DNA of 64,000 nt, from assembly GCA_024509875.1 (NCBI GenBank), contig JAMPIV010022931.1:744001-808000 (forward strand). Direction: 5' to 3'. The translations under genes were made by a program, and so were the position numbers. The first letter of the stretch is position 1, and each line of letters starts with the position of its first letter. The notes beneath the pieces were generated by a model. That model had not been told where the DNA came from and made no database searches. It worked only from the letters and a program-made list of their open reading frames with translations. Shown here piece by piece: positions 20,626 through 32,055 of the stretch. This stretch comes from Oreohelix idahoensis. Lineage: Eukaryota; Mollusca; Gastropoda; Stylommatophora; Oreohelicidae.

Positions 20626-23600
20626 TTGAGACATAGAGAAACAAACGAATTACGTTTCTTTCATGCGTCGCATAACAATACGTGTGTCTTAGAACAACCT
20701 CACTTAGTCAACAACATTACAGATTTCAAAGCTTTTGTCTCACAATTACACGACAGCGATATTATCACACACGCACAATTAAACAGACCAAACACAAAAT
20801 ATTTTGTCGAAACTATTCCAGCTACTTATTTCTATATCTACCATCTTCAAGACTTTCCAATTGGCTGTTTATTACAAGAAATACCATCCTTCATCGCCGA
20901 AAATAAACATATCAACACATTACAACACGATTCACACTCAAAACCTTACAGTGATAATTTTTGCTTTTTTAGGTGTTTAGCCGTTTTTAGGGGTGGTGCC
21001 GTTACAGATGTTAGAAAACCCACGCGCCGGCTCGTAGAACAGTGGCAAACACACCAGGGACTAACGTCCCTCATCGATTTCCCCGGGGTTAGTTTAATTG
21101 ATATTCCAGCCTTAGAAACATGTTTTAATATAAATATTGACGTTTTCGAATTTGACGACGCGGAAAACCTGACACCCAAACTTAGAGGTAGTGATAGTTT
21201 TCCGGATACTTTGCACCTTTTAATGTTTAAAAACCATTTTATGTATTTTGCAGATATGGATAGGGCCAGTCATTCTTTTTCGTGTCCAAAATGCGGTAAA
21301 TTGTGAAAGTTTTTTAGGTTTATGGAGCGCCATGAAAAGACCTGTGCCGGCTCTAAGAAAAATGAAATTTTTAAAGGTGGTGTGTATAATCGACCAGAGA
21401 CCATTTGGGAAGCTCTCAATGCGCTGGGTATAGATGTCGATACAAAATTCGTCTTTCCCTACAGGGCCACGTTCGATTACGAATGTTATTTTGATAAAAC
21501 GGTAGTGCCCAGTGGTAACGCCACTACATATACAGCTAGACACGTCCCCCGGTCTTGCTCGGTGGCTTCTAACGTCCCCGGTTTTGAGGAACCCGTGTGT
21601 TTTATCACAACTGGTGATTCGCAAGACTTGGTGAACAGAATGGCTGATTATCTGATCAAAATTTCCGAGGGAGCTTACGAGATTTTGCGTGCGTATTTTG
21701 ACGATGTATACACAAAACTCGAGGCTTTAGAGAAGCTCGGTAATTCAGAAGGGCTCCTTTACAGACTAGATAATTATTTACAGGAACTACTCGTACTAAG
21801 GTTTAATTCTGGCAAGTATGACGTCAACGTGATCAAACCGTACCGCATCAAATATTTCATGGGTGAAGAGTTTAAATTTTTAGTCAAGCGAAATAATAAT
21901 TTTATGTGTATTGCCACTCTCGAATTAAAGTTTTTAGATATAATCAATTACTTAGCCCCCGATTTTAGCTATAGCAAGTATCTCGCGGCGTATAACGTTA
22001 AAGAAACTAAGGGATATTTTTGTTACGAGTATATAACAGATTTAGCAAAATTAGACGAAACGGCATTACCACCCCATTCGGCATTTTTTTCCGCCCTTAA
22101 GAACACTAATAATTCCGTCGACGAGTACGCCGAATGTCAGAAGGTGTGGGCCGATAACCACATGACCACGTTGCGTGACTTTCTCACATGGTACAATAAC
22201 AAAGACGTGGTCCCCTTCTTAGCGGCGTTAGAACAAAAAGTTAGTTTTTACGCGGACCTAGGCGTAGATATGTTCAAAGACGCGATTTCCGTGCCCGGTG
22301 TCACGTTAAAATACCTCTTCAAAACCCTCCCATCCAACGTCTCTTTTTCGTTATGCTGCGAGCGGGAGGCAGATTTGCACCACATGTTGCGCCAAAACAT
22401 AGTCGGGGGACCTTCCATTATATTTCATATACTCCACGAACAAGGCAAAACGTGCATTAGAGGTGGCAAAATGGCACAATGCATTAAAGATTTTGATGCC
22501 AACGCCCTTTATTTGTGGGCGCTAATGCAGAAAATGCCCACTGACTTTCCCGTTAGACGATACAGGGAGGATGGTTTCAAGCACTACAAACTCCGTAAAT
22601 ATACCGTGCAGTGCCGCGACTGGTTGAGTTGGGTCTTGCACCAAAATAAGGTGGTTTTAAAAACCCAGTTTAACGGTTGTGAGATGTCGTTGGGTTATAT
22701 GTACATTAGGGTTGACGGTTGGGACAAATACTCTCGTACCGCCTACCAGTTCCACGGCTGTCTGTTCCACGGCCACCCTGACTGCCCACTAACCGCCGGT
22801 CGTGACGTTAACCCAGTCAACAAAAAACCTTTGACTGAATTGTACGCAAAGGCGCTGGAAATTGGTTATTATTTGAAGAACGAGTGCGACGTCAAATTGG
22901 TAGAAATGTGGGAATGCGAGTGGCAAGAGTTGAAGAAAACCGAGCCATCAATCGGTCGCTTTCTGCGCGCCACCTTCCCGACCGTGAAACCCTCGTACAC
23001 CAAATGCCGGTACCCATTAACAGAAAAACAGATTCTCGACTCTGTGTTAGACGAGACCTTGTTTGGCCTAGTCGAGTGTGACATTCATGTCCCCTACTCC
23101 TTAAAAGAACATTTCTCGGAAATGACGCCCATTTTCAAAAACATTGACGTCACGAGAGAAGATATTGGGTCTTTCATGCGGGAATACGCCGAGAAACACA
23201 AACTCCTGACTACCCCCAGACGGACGTTGATTGGGAGTTATGCGGGCAAAAAGATTCTGTTGGCGACACCTTTGCTTCGCTGGTACCTGACCACAGGATT
23301 AGAAGTCACTTGTATTTACCAGGTAATTGAGTATGCACCTGTGACGTGTTTTATACAGTTTGGGGACACTGTTTCGAACGCACGTCGACAAGGTGATACA
23401 GATCCTGCCTACGCAATTACCAGCGAGACCATGAAACTGTTGGGTAACGCCGCCAATGGTAAAACATGGACCAATAAGGCGAACCATGTAGATGTCTCGT
23501 ACACGATGGGAGAGGATACGTCTGAACTAATAAACCCCCCCCCCCCCCCCCGATTTAGGAAAATGACGTTAGTGACGGACGACATTTTTGAAGTAGACAA

Positions 23601-24261
23601 GCTTAAACAGACAATTAGTTGGGACCTGCCCGTGCATATAGGTTTTTTCGTGTATCAGTACGCCAAATTGAGAATGTTAGAGTTTTATTACGACTGTCTA
23701 GATAAATTTGTAGATAGGTCAGACTTTCAGTTGTGCGAGACAGACACTGACAGTCTTTACTTGGCCCTTAGTTCAGACAACTTAGCGGACGTTGTTAAGC
23801 CCGCTATGCGACGCGAATTTTATAGTACCTACCACCAGTGGTTCCCCGCCGAAGTATGCCCCGAACATAGACCCGTTTTCGTCGCTACTGAGGGTAAAAC
23901 GCGCGCCGTTTGTCAGAAATGCCGCGAACAAAAATTATTCGACAAACGCACACCGGGCCTTTTTAAATTAGAATACGAAGGCAGCGGGATGATTTCGCTG
24001 TGCAGCAAGACTTATCACTGTTTTGGTGATTATGACAAGACCACCACAAAAGGACTCAGCAAACACCACAACAAAATCGACAAAAATACATTCTTAGAAG
24101 TACTCAACACACAACAAGCACAGGGCGGGAAAAATATTGGATTCCGAGCACACAAGTCCTCCATCTACACATACGAACAACACCGCAACGCCCTGTCTTA
24201 CTTTTACATCAAACGACAGGTACATCCCGACAACGTCACCACATCACCTCTCAACATCTAA
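20626..24261 (+). pseudogene. POLB: Polinton protein-primed family B DNA polymerase, one nonsense mutation
   Basis: One frame runs from 20626 to 24261, interrupted only by a TGA at 21304-21306. It follows CPKCGKL in a zinc-finger-like segment where relatives usually carry Trp, so the lesion is probably TGG to TGA. The open part from 21322 has 979 residues. The 3'-5' exonuclease motif FDYECYF gives D52 and E54. Polymerase motif A is KDFDANALYLWA (D390, D392), motif B KLLGNAANGK (705-714) and motif C ETDTDSLYL (D808, D810). Upstream of the stop, DNFCFFRCLAVFRGGA is a conserved N-terminal segment of Polinton polymerases. It would replicate the linear element from a protein primer at the TIRs. 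A run of 17 C at 23535-23551 encodes polyproline. Upstream frame breaks are described under 18549-20605. Confidence 0.93.
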
Positions 24262-24589
24262 ACTCTCTGTCTTCCACTATGTACACACACACACACACAG
24301 GTACCTACAGGTATATACAACACCCCACCTCTCTATTTCTTACGACGTGACGAGAATGTGACGACACCCCGCAAGGTCTGGCCTGGAACTGTACCCCGGT
24401 GCTACTATATTTCTTACTGTGATAATGTTACTACTGTAACTAAAACACCACTAATTGAAATACACACTGTCTTTCCAATATAAATATAAAGTACATGTCA
24501 CTATGTGTTACTACTATTTGTCAATATATACTCATATTGCTATTTGAATAAAATATATGCTCCTATATGATTTGTTACTACAATACAGT
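24262..24589. other. 3' flank of PolB, between gene and right TIR
   Basis: AT-rich sequence with a short (CA)n run at 24282-24299 and AATAAA-like signals at 24548-24553. I see no gene. Confidence 0.5.
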
Positions 24590-25039
24590 ATTGAATATAA
24601 AATAAACTACATTAACTAAAATTCATTTTTGTTACCTATATATAACTGTTGTAATATATCGTCTAACTGTTCGTATAACTGTTCGTCTTCCTATTATCTA
24701 AATATATCCCGTCTTCCTATTGTCTCAATAAATATCGTCTTCTTATTGTCTAAAAGTCTTCTTGTTGTCTAAATATATTGTCTAAATATATCTTTCTATT
24801 GTCTAAATATATCTCTATATAAAAAGTCACGCACCACCACAAAGCACCACCACATTTTCCTTATATAAAAGTCACGCGCCACCACAAAGCGCCACCACCT
24901 TTTCCTTAAATAAAAGTCACGTGCCACCACAAAGCACCACCACCTTTTCCTTATATAAAAGTCATGCCCCACCACAAAGCGCCACCACATTTTCCTTATA
25001 TAAAAGTCACGCGCCACCACAGCACGCCACCACAATGCT
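24590..25039. repeat. Polinton right terminal inverted repeat
   Basis: The inner part (24590-24830) mirrors 120-402 and 1933-2008, with repeats of GTCTTCTTGTTGTC and AATATATC. The outer part (about 24827-25035) has four to five 45-bp tandem units containing AAAAGTCACGCGCCACCAC and TTTTCCTTATAT. The last unit is truncated near 25039, taken as the approximate terminus. Subterminal tandem repeats within the TIR are seen in several Polinton families. Confidence 0.85.
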
Positions 25040-25068
25040 AACCATAGCGTACATTGTATACTACTACT

Positions 25069-25472
25069 GTTCTTGACTTCTGAAATATCTTTAAAAACTC
25101 CCTCGAGGTAGAAGCATCATCATCCTTCTGTCTGTAGCTCTGCCAATAGTAATCTTGTGCGAAGGTAGATAGCTTTGAAGACCCACATTATATACTCTTT
25201 GTTTTGGCCATTGTTAGACCATAACAACAGAGCAAAGGAGAGGCAACTCGTGACAGGGTGAAGCAATTCATCAAGCTCTGAAGTGTCACGGATTGCCTCC
25301 CCTGCTTTGCAGTAGTGGGCCATCAGTGGTCAAAACTCAAGAGTATCTAATATGGGTCTTCAAGGGTGTATACACTCGCACAAGATTACTCTTGGCAGAG
25401 TTGTAGATAGAAGGGTAAGGACGCGTCTATCTCACGAGAGTGTTCACACGATATTTTCAGAAGTCAAGAACA
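25069..25472. repeat. 404-bp imperfect palindrome / fold-back element
   Basis: The left arm starts TGTTCTTGACTTCTGAAA at 25069 and the right arm ends in its complement at 25472. Inside, CTCTGCCAATAGTAATCTTG (from 25138) pairs with the strand opposite 25380-25400. Nearer the centre, AGGCAACTCGTGACA pairs with TGTCACGGATTGCCT. Arms are about 190 nt with scattered mismatches and the centre is near 25270. No transposase and no clear TSD are visible. It could be a fold-back MITE or a hairpin-RNA locus. It abuts the Polinton right end. Confidence 0.8.
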
Positions 25473-27757
25473 ATGCTGCACAGGGCAGAGAAATTGTTAA
25501 CTTATATCAGATCTTTCGCCTTTTGTGAAGAATTAAGCAATGGTTTTAGCCGTTCAAGCCCCCAGCTGGTGCACTCTTCGAGCGACTTTTCCTGCCGTAA
25601 GTCTGGCGTAATAGTGGTCCCTGAAAAATGGGAAAGCGAAAGCCGTTTCCGGTGTCTTTTTACAGCTTGTATCTGCATAACATTATGCCATTCCATGGAG
25701 CACTGAGACGGGGTCACGGGGACATAAACTGTACTCGAAGAAACACTGCGCCATTGGTGAATGTAATAGGATTTTCACGTGGACAGTGAAGGCGGCTAAT
25801 CTTCCCTGGCCTCAATGAAACAATACGGAGAGTTGTAAACGCTTCAAAGATTACTCTGACCAACTTAACAGACAAGGGGAGGAAACCTGTCCTAGTAAGA
25901 GTGACAGCAAGTACTCACCCTTTCATCTACAGAAGAGAAACGGGAGAAGAGAAATGCGAGTGGTAATAACAGTCAAGAAGAAATTTTTACCCAGCTTCGT
26001 CACACTGATTCATACGAAAGCAGTTCTGTCTATAATTAAATCGACTAGTAATTTGTAAATACATATAACAAGTTTAATAATCAATTATTGTTTAACACGA
26101 GTAAATAAATAAGTGATGTGTATGAATTTACACTATATAGTATTTCCTCATCAAAAACTGGTGAGAGTGGTTTCACGTAATGGTGATAATTATTTTTTGC
26201 TATTGCCTGGTTAAAATAACTTTAATTGCTAGATGCTGAAACTGGTTTGCTGACTGCTACTTCAGTTATTGATTTTGTACTGAGGTCACTTCCCAGACGT
26301 AGTTGCAGTGGCAACCGCTTCTAGCGATGCGGCAAGGATCTTCATAACTGATCACAAACAGGCATCTAGCGAAAACCACAAGCTCTTGATCCATAGACTG
26401 ATATCAAGCTGGTAGCACACACTGTTACCTATAACTTGCACCACAAACTGGTATCTCCAACTTGTACCACAAACTTTAGAAGAAACAAAATGTGTCTGCT
26501 AAGTATTGGTTTCCTGACACTTGTCAGGCGCCTTCCCGCTGTTAATTCCACAGAACCTTTTCCTTTTTTCTCAGTAATTTTACCTTCCCTGATCATAAAA
26601 CATAAACCAGTGGATTGGATGAAAAATTCGTGTTATTCTCAGTTAATTTGATTAAACAATGTGACTGGAAGCGGAAACGTCTTTTTCATGGTTTACGCAT
26701 ATTTAAATATACATGTAAACGTATTAAAATGTTCATGTAATAAGTATGTACACAATGTTGTCATCGTCACCCACTTCCTGCTCCACATGGAGCCTGGGTC
26801 TATCTTTGCTTTTGGTTTCCACTGAGAGAACCGGTAATTTACTGACGTCGGGCAAAAGAAGATTTCCGCATAACGTTGGGCCACGGGTTATGATTCCGTC
26901 TTACGTTAAGGTATTAGTGTTACTTCTGTGACAGCGCCATTTTCGTCATTTTCTCCTTCGTGCTGCGGGATTTTTCTCAGCGCATTCTTCTTCATGATCT
27001 CAAAATAGAACATTAGTCATGTCTGCTGACACAACAATAGCCAATCAGAGATATGCTAAACGCCCGGATGTTAAACGCGCAAAGCTTAGAATTTCAATCT
27101 TCTCTGCCATTTCGATTGCAGCACGCCAGGAGAGAGTTCGCCGAAATAGAGTTGAAGTCAAGTTGCCTTGGACACGTGAGTAAATTTAGATTAGAATATT
27201 ATTCATTAACATTTTGAAGTCCTGATAGTGTTAGAGAGAATATAGGACTATAAGTACGCTATTAATTTGGCGTCGTGTTTAAATAATTATATAGTCCATT
27301 CAAAGTTATTTATTTCGCGTGCGGTTGGTTTTAGATCTAAATTTATTCGGACATGCGTGACTGGAGCAGATGGTCCATGTTCAAGAACTATAACACGTGA
27401 CCGGTACTGGAAGTGACATTTTTAGTTATTACATTTGTGTGAATGAAATTAGTGGTTCAGTATTTCCATATTGTTTGGGGTTAAGGAAACCTTCAATGAT
27501 CTTTTGTAAATCCGACACGTAGTCGGTTTGAATAATATTTAATTGTGGCGCGATTTAGATTGTTATATTTATTAACTACGGTACTGATGCCGAAATAGTT
27601 CACTTTAGTATTGCAAATGCTGCAGTTTATTAAAATATTACAGCTTACTTAAATAAATGTATGTGCTTCGTCAGGAATGTTAGACTGATAATTTGGTGTA
27701 AATATTAGTAAGATCGGCTATAGCTTAATTTGTGTTCTCTTTCTCAGTTTTTACAGT
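25473..27757. other. Unassigned non-coding region
   Basis: About 2.3 kb with many short frames and no recognisable domain. AT content rises after 26000. A segment near 27060-27174 ends in a good splice donor (GTGAGT at 27175); together with a strong acceptor (T-tract then CAG at 31253-31255) it could outline a host non-coding or 5' UTR exon pair. I see no other structure. Confidence 0.4.
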
Positions 27758-27767
27758 GTAAAATCAC

Positions 27768-30700
27768 TTACTTACTTACTTACTTAGTCGTTCCCCTTCT
27801 ACCGTGAGGTGTAGAGGTTTGGAAGAGAGAGCGCCAGACCATTCTATCAGCTGTCCTCCTCCCGGCCTGGTTCCACTCCAGTCCTCGGTCCTTCAAAGAT
27901 TGTCCAATGCTGTCCTCCCAGCGGACTCTGGGCCGTCCTGGAGGTCTGGATCCCTGGCTCTTTGTTTCCCATGCTTGTCGTGGTAGCCGATCTTCTCCCA
28001 TTCTGCAGACATGGCCAAACCATCTCAGCTGGGACCGCTCTATTTGGGCCTGCAGCGGATGGGATTTTAGGCCCTGACGGATCGTCTGGTTGCGGACCAT
28101 GTCTCTTCTTGTTACTTCAACCACTTTCCTCAGATACCTCATTTCTGAGGTTTGGATCTGGCCTTTGTGGGTTGCAGTCATTGCCCACGACTCGCATCCA
28201 TATGTCAAGACTGGGACATAGGTGGAGCGGTATACAGCCATCTTCGCTTTCCTACCAACCTCTTTCTTGCTGAGGAATCCACGATTTATGGCCTGAAAAA
28301 GTCTCCCAGCCGCTACTTTTCGAGTGGCCAACTCCCCCCTGATGCCTCCCTTTCGGTCTATAATAGCTCCGAGATATTTAAAGTGGTCGACCTGCTCCAG
28401 GACCTGTTCTCCCAACTTAATCTGATGTTTTCTTTCTTCTCGTGATATCACCATGGATTTTGTTTTAGAGCTGCTTATGACCATCCCTCTCTTCTCCAGC
28501 TCTTCCTTCCAGACTTGCAGGTTGGATTGGAGATGTGCCTCTGATTTAGCAATCAGGGCAACATCATCAGCAAATGCCAGCTCCGAAATATAGACCTGTC
28601 TCATCTTCCAGTACCCCACTGAATACTTTCTTGTTCTCTCCTTACATGCCTTGATGACATCGTCCATAAGGAGTATGAAGAGGTAAGGTGATAGGATATC
28701 ACCTTGTCTTACACCAGTGGTGGTCCTGAACTCTTCTGACTTATGGTTTGCTGTCCTCACATAATTTCTGCAAGACTTGTAGAAGCTCTGTATAGCATGA
28801 ATCAGAGGTGCTGGAATATTCTTCCTTGCCAAACAGTCCCAAAGTTTGCTCCAGGGGACCCTGTCAAACGCCTTTTCCAGATCTATGAAACAAAGATGGA
28901 TCTCACTCTTATACTCAAGGGCCTTTTCACTCAGCTGTCTGAGTGTGAAGATTAGGTCTTGAGTACTTCGGTTTGCTCGGAATCCGCACTGGACCTCATC
29001 CAATTGTGGCTCAGCTAGGCGTCGGAGTCTCTGCTCTAGGATTCTAGAGCAGATTTTACCAGGGACACTGAGAAGGGATATGCCTCTATGGTTTCCACAT
29101 TGTCGATTGTCACCCTTTTTGAAAATTGGTGTTATGATGGCAATCTCCCAATCCTTTGGTATGGTCTTGTTGCACCATGCTGCCTGTAGGACCTTTAAGA
29201 GTAATAGGTCGCCTGATGCTCCCATGTACTTAACCATTTCTGGTGTTATACCATCATGCCCTGCTGCTTTGCCCATCTTGATTTTCTATAGTGCTGCCCT
29301 CAGTTCTTCCATCTTTATGTCATCTTCACCATCATTGGTTTTCTCTTCTGTGCTAGTGGTTATCATTTCTGATGCTTCACCATGCTCACCATCCAGGAGT
29401 TCTGAGAAATATTCTTTCCATCTTTCCATTACTTCCTTCGGGGCAGTAAGCAATTTGCCTTGCTTGTCCTTTATAAATTTGAGAGGGCATTGTTTTTCTT
29501 TCCTCATGTTCTTTAGGGTCTTATAGAACAATTTCTGGTTTTCTTGTGCATCTTTTTCTAGCTTTTCTCCAAATTCTTCCCAGGACTTCTGTTTTGCTGC
29601 TAGCACTTTGTTCTTTGCTTCTGTTCTGAGTGTCACATATTCTCTATATTTTTCCATTTGTCCTGTTGTGTTTTTAGCTCCTAAGTATTGTTTCCATGCC
29701 ATTTTCTTCTCTCTTATTTTCTCTTTGACTTCCTCTGTCCACCAAGGTGTCCTCTTTCTCTGGTTCCCAAGTCGGACTTCACCACATGCTTCTGCAGCAG
29801 CTGTCTTTATGATATCCTTGAATTTATTCCAGAGGGTTTCCAAGTCATCAGGTCGTTCTTCTGTGTTGCTCACTGCTGTAGCAATAAGCCCCTGATATCT
29901 GGTCTTAATTTCTGGCTCTCTCAGCTTGTAGGTCCTAATGCTCATTTCTCCTGCTCGTTTACTTGGTTTCTTGCGTGATGTTGGGCAATTCCTAGGCTGA
30001 GCAACTCTTTCAGTTGTTCGTTTGATTGTTAGCAGGTAGTGATCACTTCCAATCTCTGGCCCCCTCCAGACTCTTGCATCTCGGACATATCCGAATGAGC
30101 TTCTCCGAACAATGGCATAGTCGATCACTGACTTCTCATTCTTGGTTGGTTCACATCTAGTGTATGCATGTATGCGCTTATGGGGGAACTTTGTGTTTGT
30201 AATGATCAGATTCTGCTCACTGCAGAATCTAAGGAGTCGCTTTCCATTGTCATTGAGAGTATCTTCTCCATATCTTCCGATAACTCCACCCCATCTAGCA
30301 TGGTCATTTCCAACTCTGGCATTAAAATATCCGAGCATAATAACTTCATCTAGGCAGTCATCCACTGTCCTTTGAAGCAGCTAGAAGAATTCCTCCTTGA
30401 CCTCTGCACTCTCATCCTCATTTGGCCCATACACTATGACCAGGTTGACTATGGTTTCTCCTTCTTTTAGTTTTACAACCATAATGCGCTCCGAGACAAA
30501 GTTCCATCCCTTAATACTATCTTTTTGATTTTGGGCCACAATGCAACCCACGCCCCCTTTAGCTCCTTCAGATATGGGTACACCACTGTAGAGCAACGTG
30601 TTGCCATCGAGATCCATGACTCCTTGTCCTTTTTTCTTCGTTTCCGTTATAGCCAGGATTTCTAGTTTTGCTTTCCTCATCTCTTCCACCAGCTCCTCTT

Positions 30701-30943
30701 CCTTCCCATTTATACTTCTTGTGTTCCAAGTTCCATAAGTCGTAGTCCGTAGTCCGTTCCAGTTCGTCGCCTTTAGAATCAGTCCGGTTTTCTATCTTGT
30801 AGTTCGCGTAATCATGATTTAAAGCAAACAGGTGATTGGCCTGTTGTGCCTTTGCATGGTGGAGGGGCTGCCTCCTTACGGCCTCCATGCAGGCCGCCCT
30901 CCTCCTTTTTCATCCGGGCTTGGGACCGGCATTGGCGGAGTTA
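27768..30943 (-). mobile_element. RTE-type non-LTR retrotransposon (LINE), near full length
   Basis: This 3176-bp insertion is flanked by a perfect 10-bp TSD GTAAAATCAC (27758-27767 and 30944-30953). The 3' end on the minus strand terminates in a short tandem repeat (CTAAGTAAGTAAGTAAGTGA context), the kind of microsatellite tail used by RTE elements instead of poly(A). One open frame with endonuclease then reverse transcriptase, a length near 3.2 kb and no RNase H fit the RTE clade. Confidence 0.9.
27780..30888 (-). pseudogene. RTE-type endonuclease/reverse transcriptase, broken
   Basis: On the minus strand the frame runs endonuclease (30689-29286) to reverse transcriptase (29276-27780). Endonuclease signatures are AITETKKKGQG, GGVGCIVAQ, GYFNARVGND and IGSDHYLL. 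RT signatures are GKAAGHDGITPEM, CFIDLEKAFDRVP, TTGVRQGDILSP and the catalytic FADD at residues 235-238 counted from 29276. The C-terminus carries LRWFGHVCRM and RPPGRPRVRWEDSI, characteristic of this clade. Two in-frame TAG codons (30381-30383 and 29286-29288) and a frameshift near 30690 break the product; the 5'-most part (30888-30690) is in another frame. The enzyme would nick target DNA and prime reverse transcription there. Confidence 0.9.
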
Positions 30944-30953
30944 GTAAAATCAC

Positions 30954-31585
30954 AATTGGTTATATGAGGCGTTCTAAATAGCTTTGTTAGGCCATTTATT
31001 CTATAATATTTAGTATTATATTGTGAGGTTACTATAGAATTTACAACCACGCGGCTTTAGGTGGGTTGTTAGTGTGGCTGCATGCTGTTTTTGCAAGATG
31101 GCGTAACCATGAGAGCACGTGGTATTACTGTGTACCTATGGGTAATTGATCATGGCTGAATGGTGAACGTATGTTGTCTGAATGGTATGTGTTATTATTT
31201 ATGCTATTTATGTTTCAGTTAGACATTGTTTTTATATACTGTTTTTTTTTTTCAGAACGTCCTCGAACACTGTCTGTGTGTTCGGTAAAAATAAATGTTG
31301 TTCTATATAAGGCTTTGTGTTGCTTGAATTGCGAAATCTGCTGCTGAGGGGGTTGCAAACAACCAATAATTGCAACCCCTGTCAAACGATCCTTAATTAA
31401 ATTTTCTTAGTGCATGGGTCTTGGGTGTGAGGAAGCCACGTCGACATAAGTTTGCCTCAACCACACCTAGCCCTATAACACTTCAAATCCCACTATTCTC
31501 CCGTATATAGGTTCCAAGGACTTTATGGTTTACAGAATTGTATAACCGAGTTTTCTTTTTGGTTAATTTAAGAAGGTCATCATTA
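30954..31585. other. Unassigned region between RTE LINE and LTR element
   Basis: No recognisable gene. A polypyrimidine tract with CAG at 31253-31255 followed by AATAAA at 31290-31295 could be a terminal exon, paired with the donor at 27175; this is speculative. Confidence 0.35.
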
Positions 31586-31590
31586 CTTAG

Positions 31591-31984
31591 TGTAATACGC
31601 TGTTATTTAGGTGAAAAACAAGACGTGACCACCACTGTTATTATAATGGTATTTCTCCACTGTTAAATCCTGATTACTGAACAGTTAATGTGACTGTTGA
31701 ATCTTGTTGTTACATCTGGTAACAGTAATGATGTTGTGTGTTTTGTCTAAACAGTACATACACGTAAGAGTCATTGATCGTTGAAAACCTGGTAACGTTT
31801 TCTAAGACACTTTAATGACGCCACGACACGACCACAATGACATCGACGAAATACAGTTACATTGAATCAAACAGCATCAGGTAAGGGCTACCAATATTCA
31901 CCTTACATATCACTACAAGCATATACAACTCCTGGCCTCGGAGTATCTCCAATAACTCTAACAAATGTTCATGGATCCTCCAGT

Positions 31985-32055
<71 letters not shown>

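Larger units (their letters stand above)
1..25039. mobile_element. Polinton/Maverick (adintovirus-like) DNA element, degraded, left end outside window
   Basis: The unit is bounded by long inverted repeats (1-402 plus 1933-~2008 on the left, ~24590-~25039 on the right). It encodes the diagnostic Polinton set: protein-primed PolB, retroviral-type integrase with chromodomain, adenain-like cysteine protease, FtsK/HerA-type ATPase, double-jelly-roll major capsid protein and penton-like minor capsid protein. Subtracting the nested Tc1 (403-1932), Gmr1-like (2304-10724) and piggyBac-like (16357-16641) insertions leaves about 15 kb, normal for the class. At least six genes carry nonsense or frameshift lesions, so this copy cannot act alone. 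The exact right terminus and the 6-bp TSD expected for Polintons could not be fixed, because the left end is missing. Confidence 0.93.

Noticed and set aside
27804..30375. Several plus-strand open frames of 60-150 codons
   Set aside because: They are antisense shadows of the RTE LINE coding frame and show no motif of their own.
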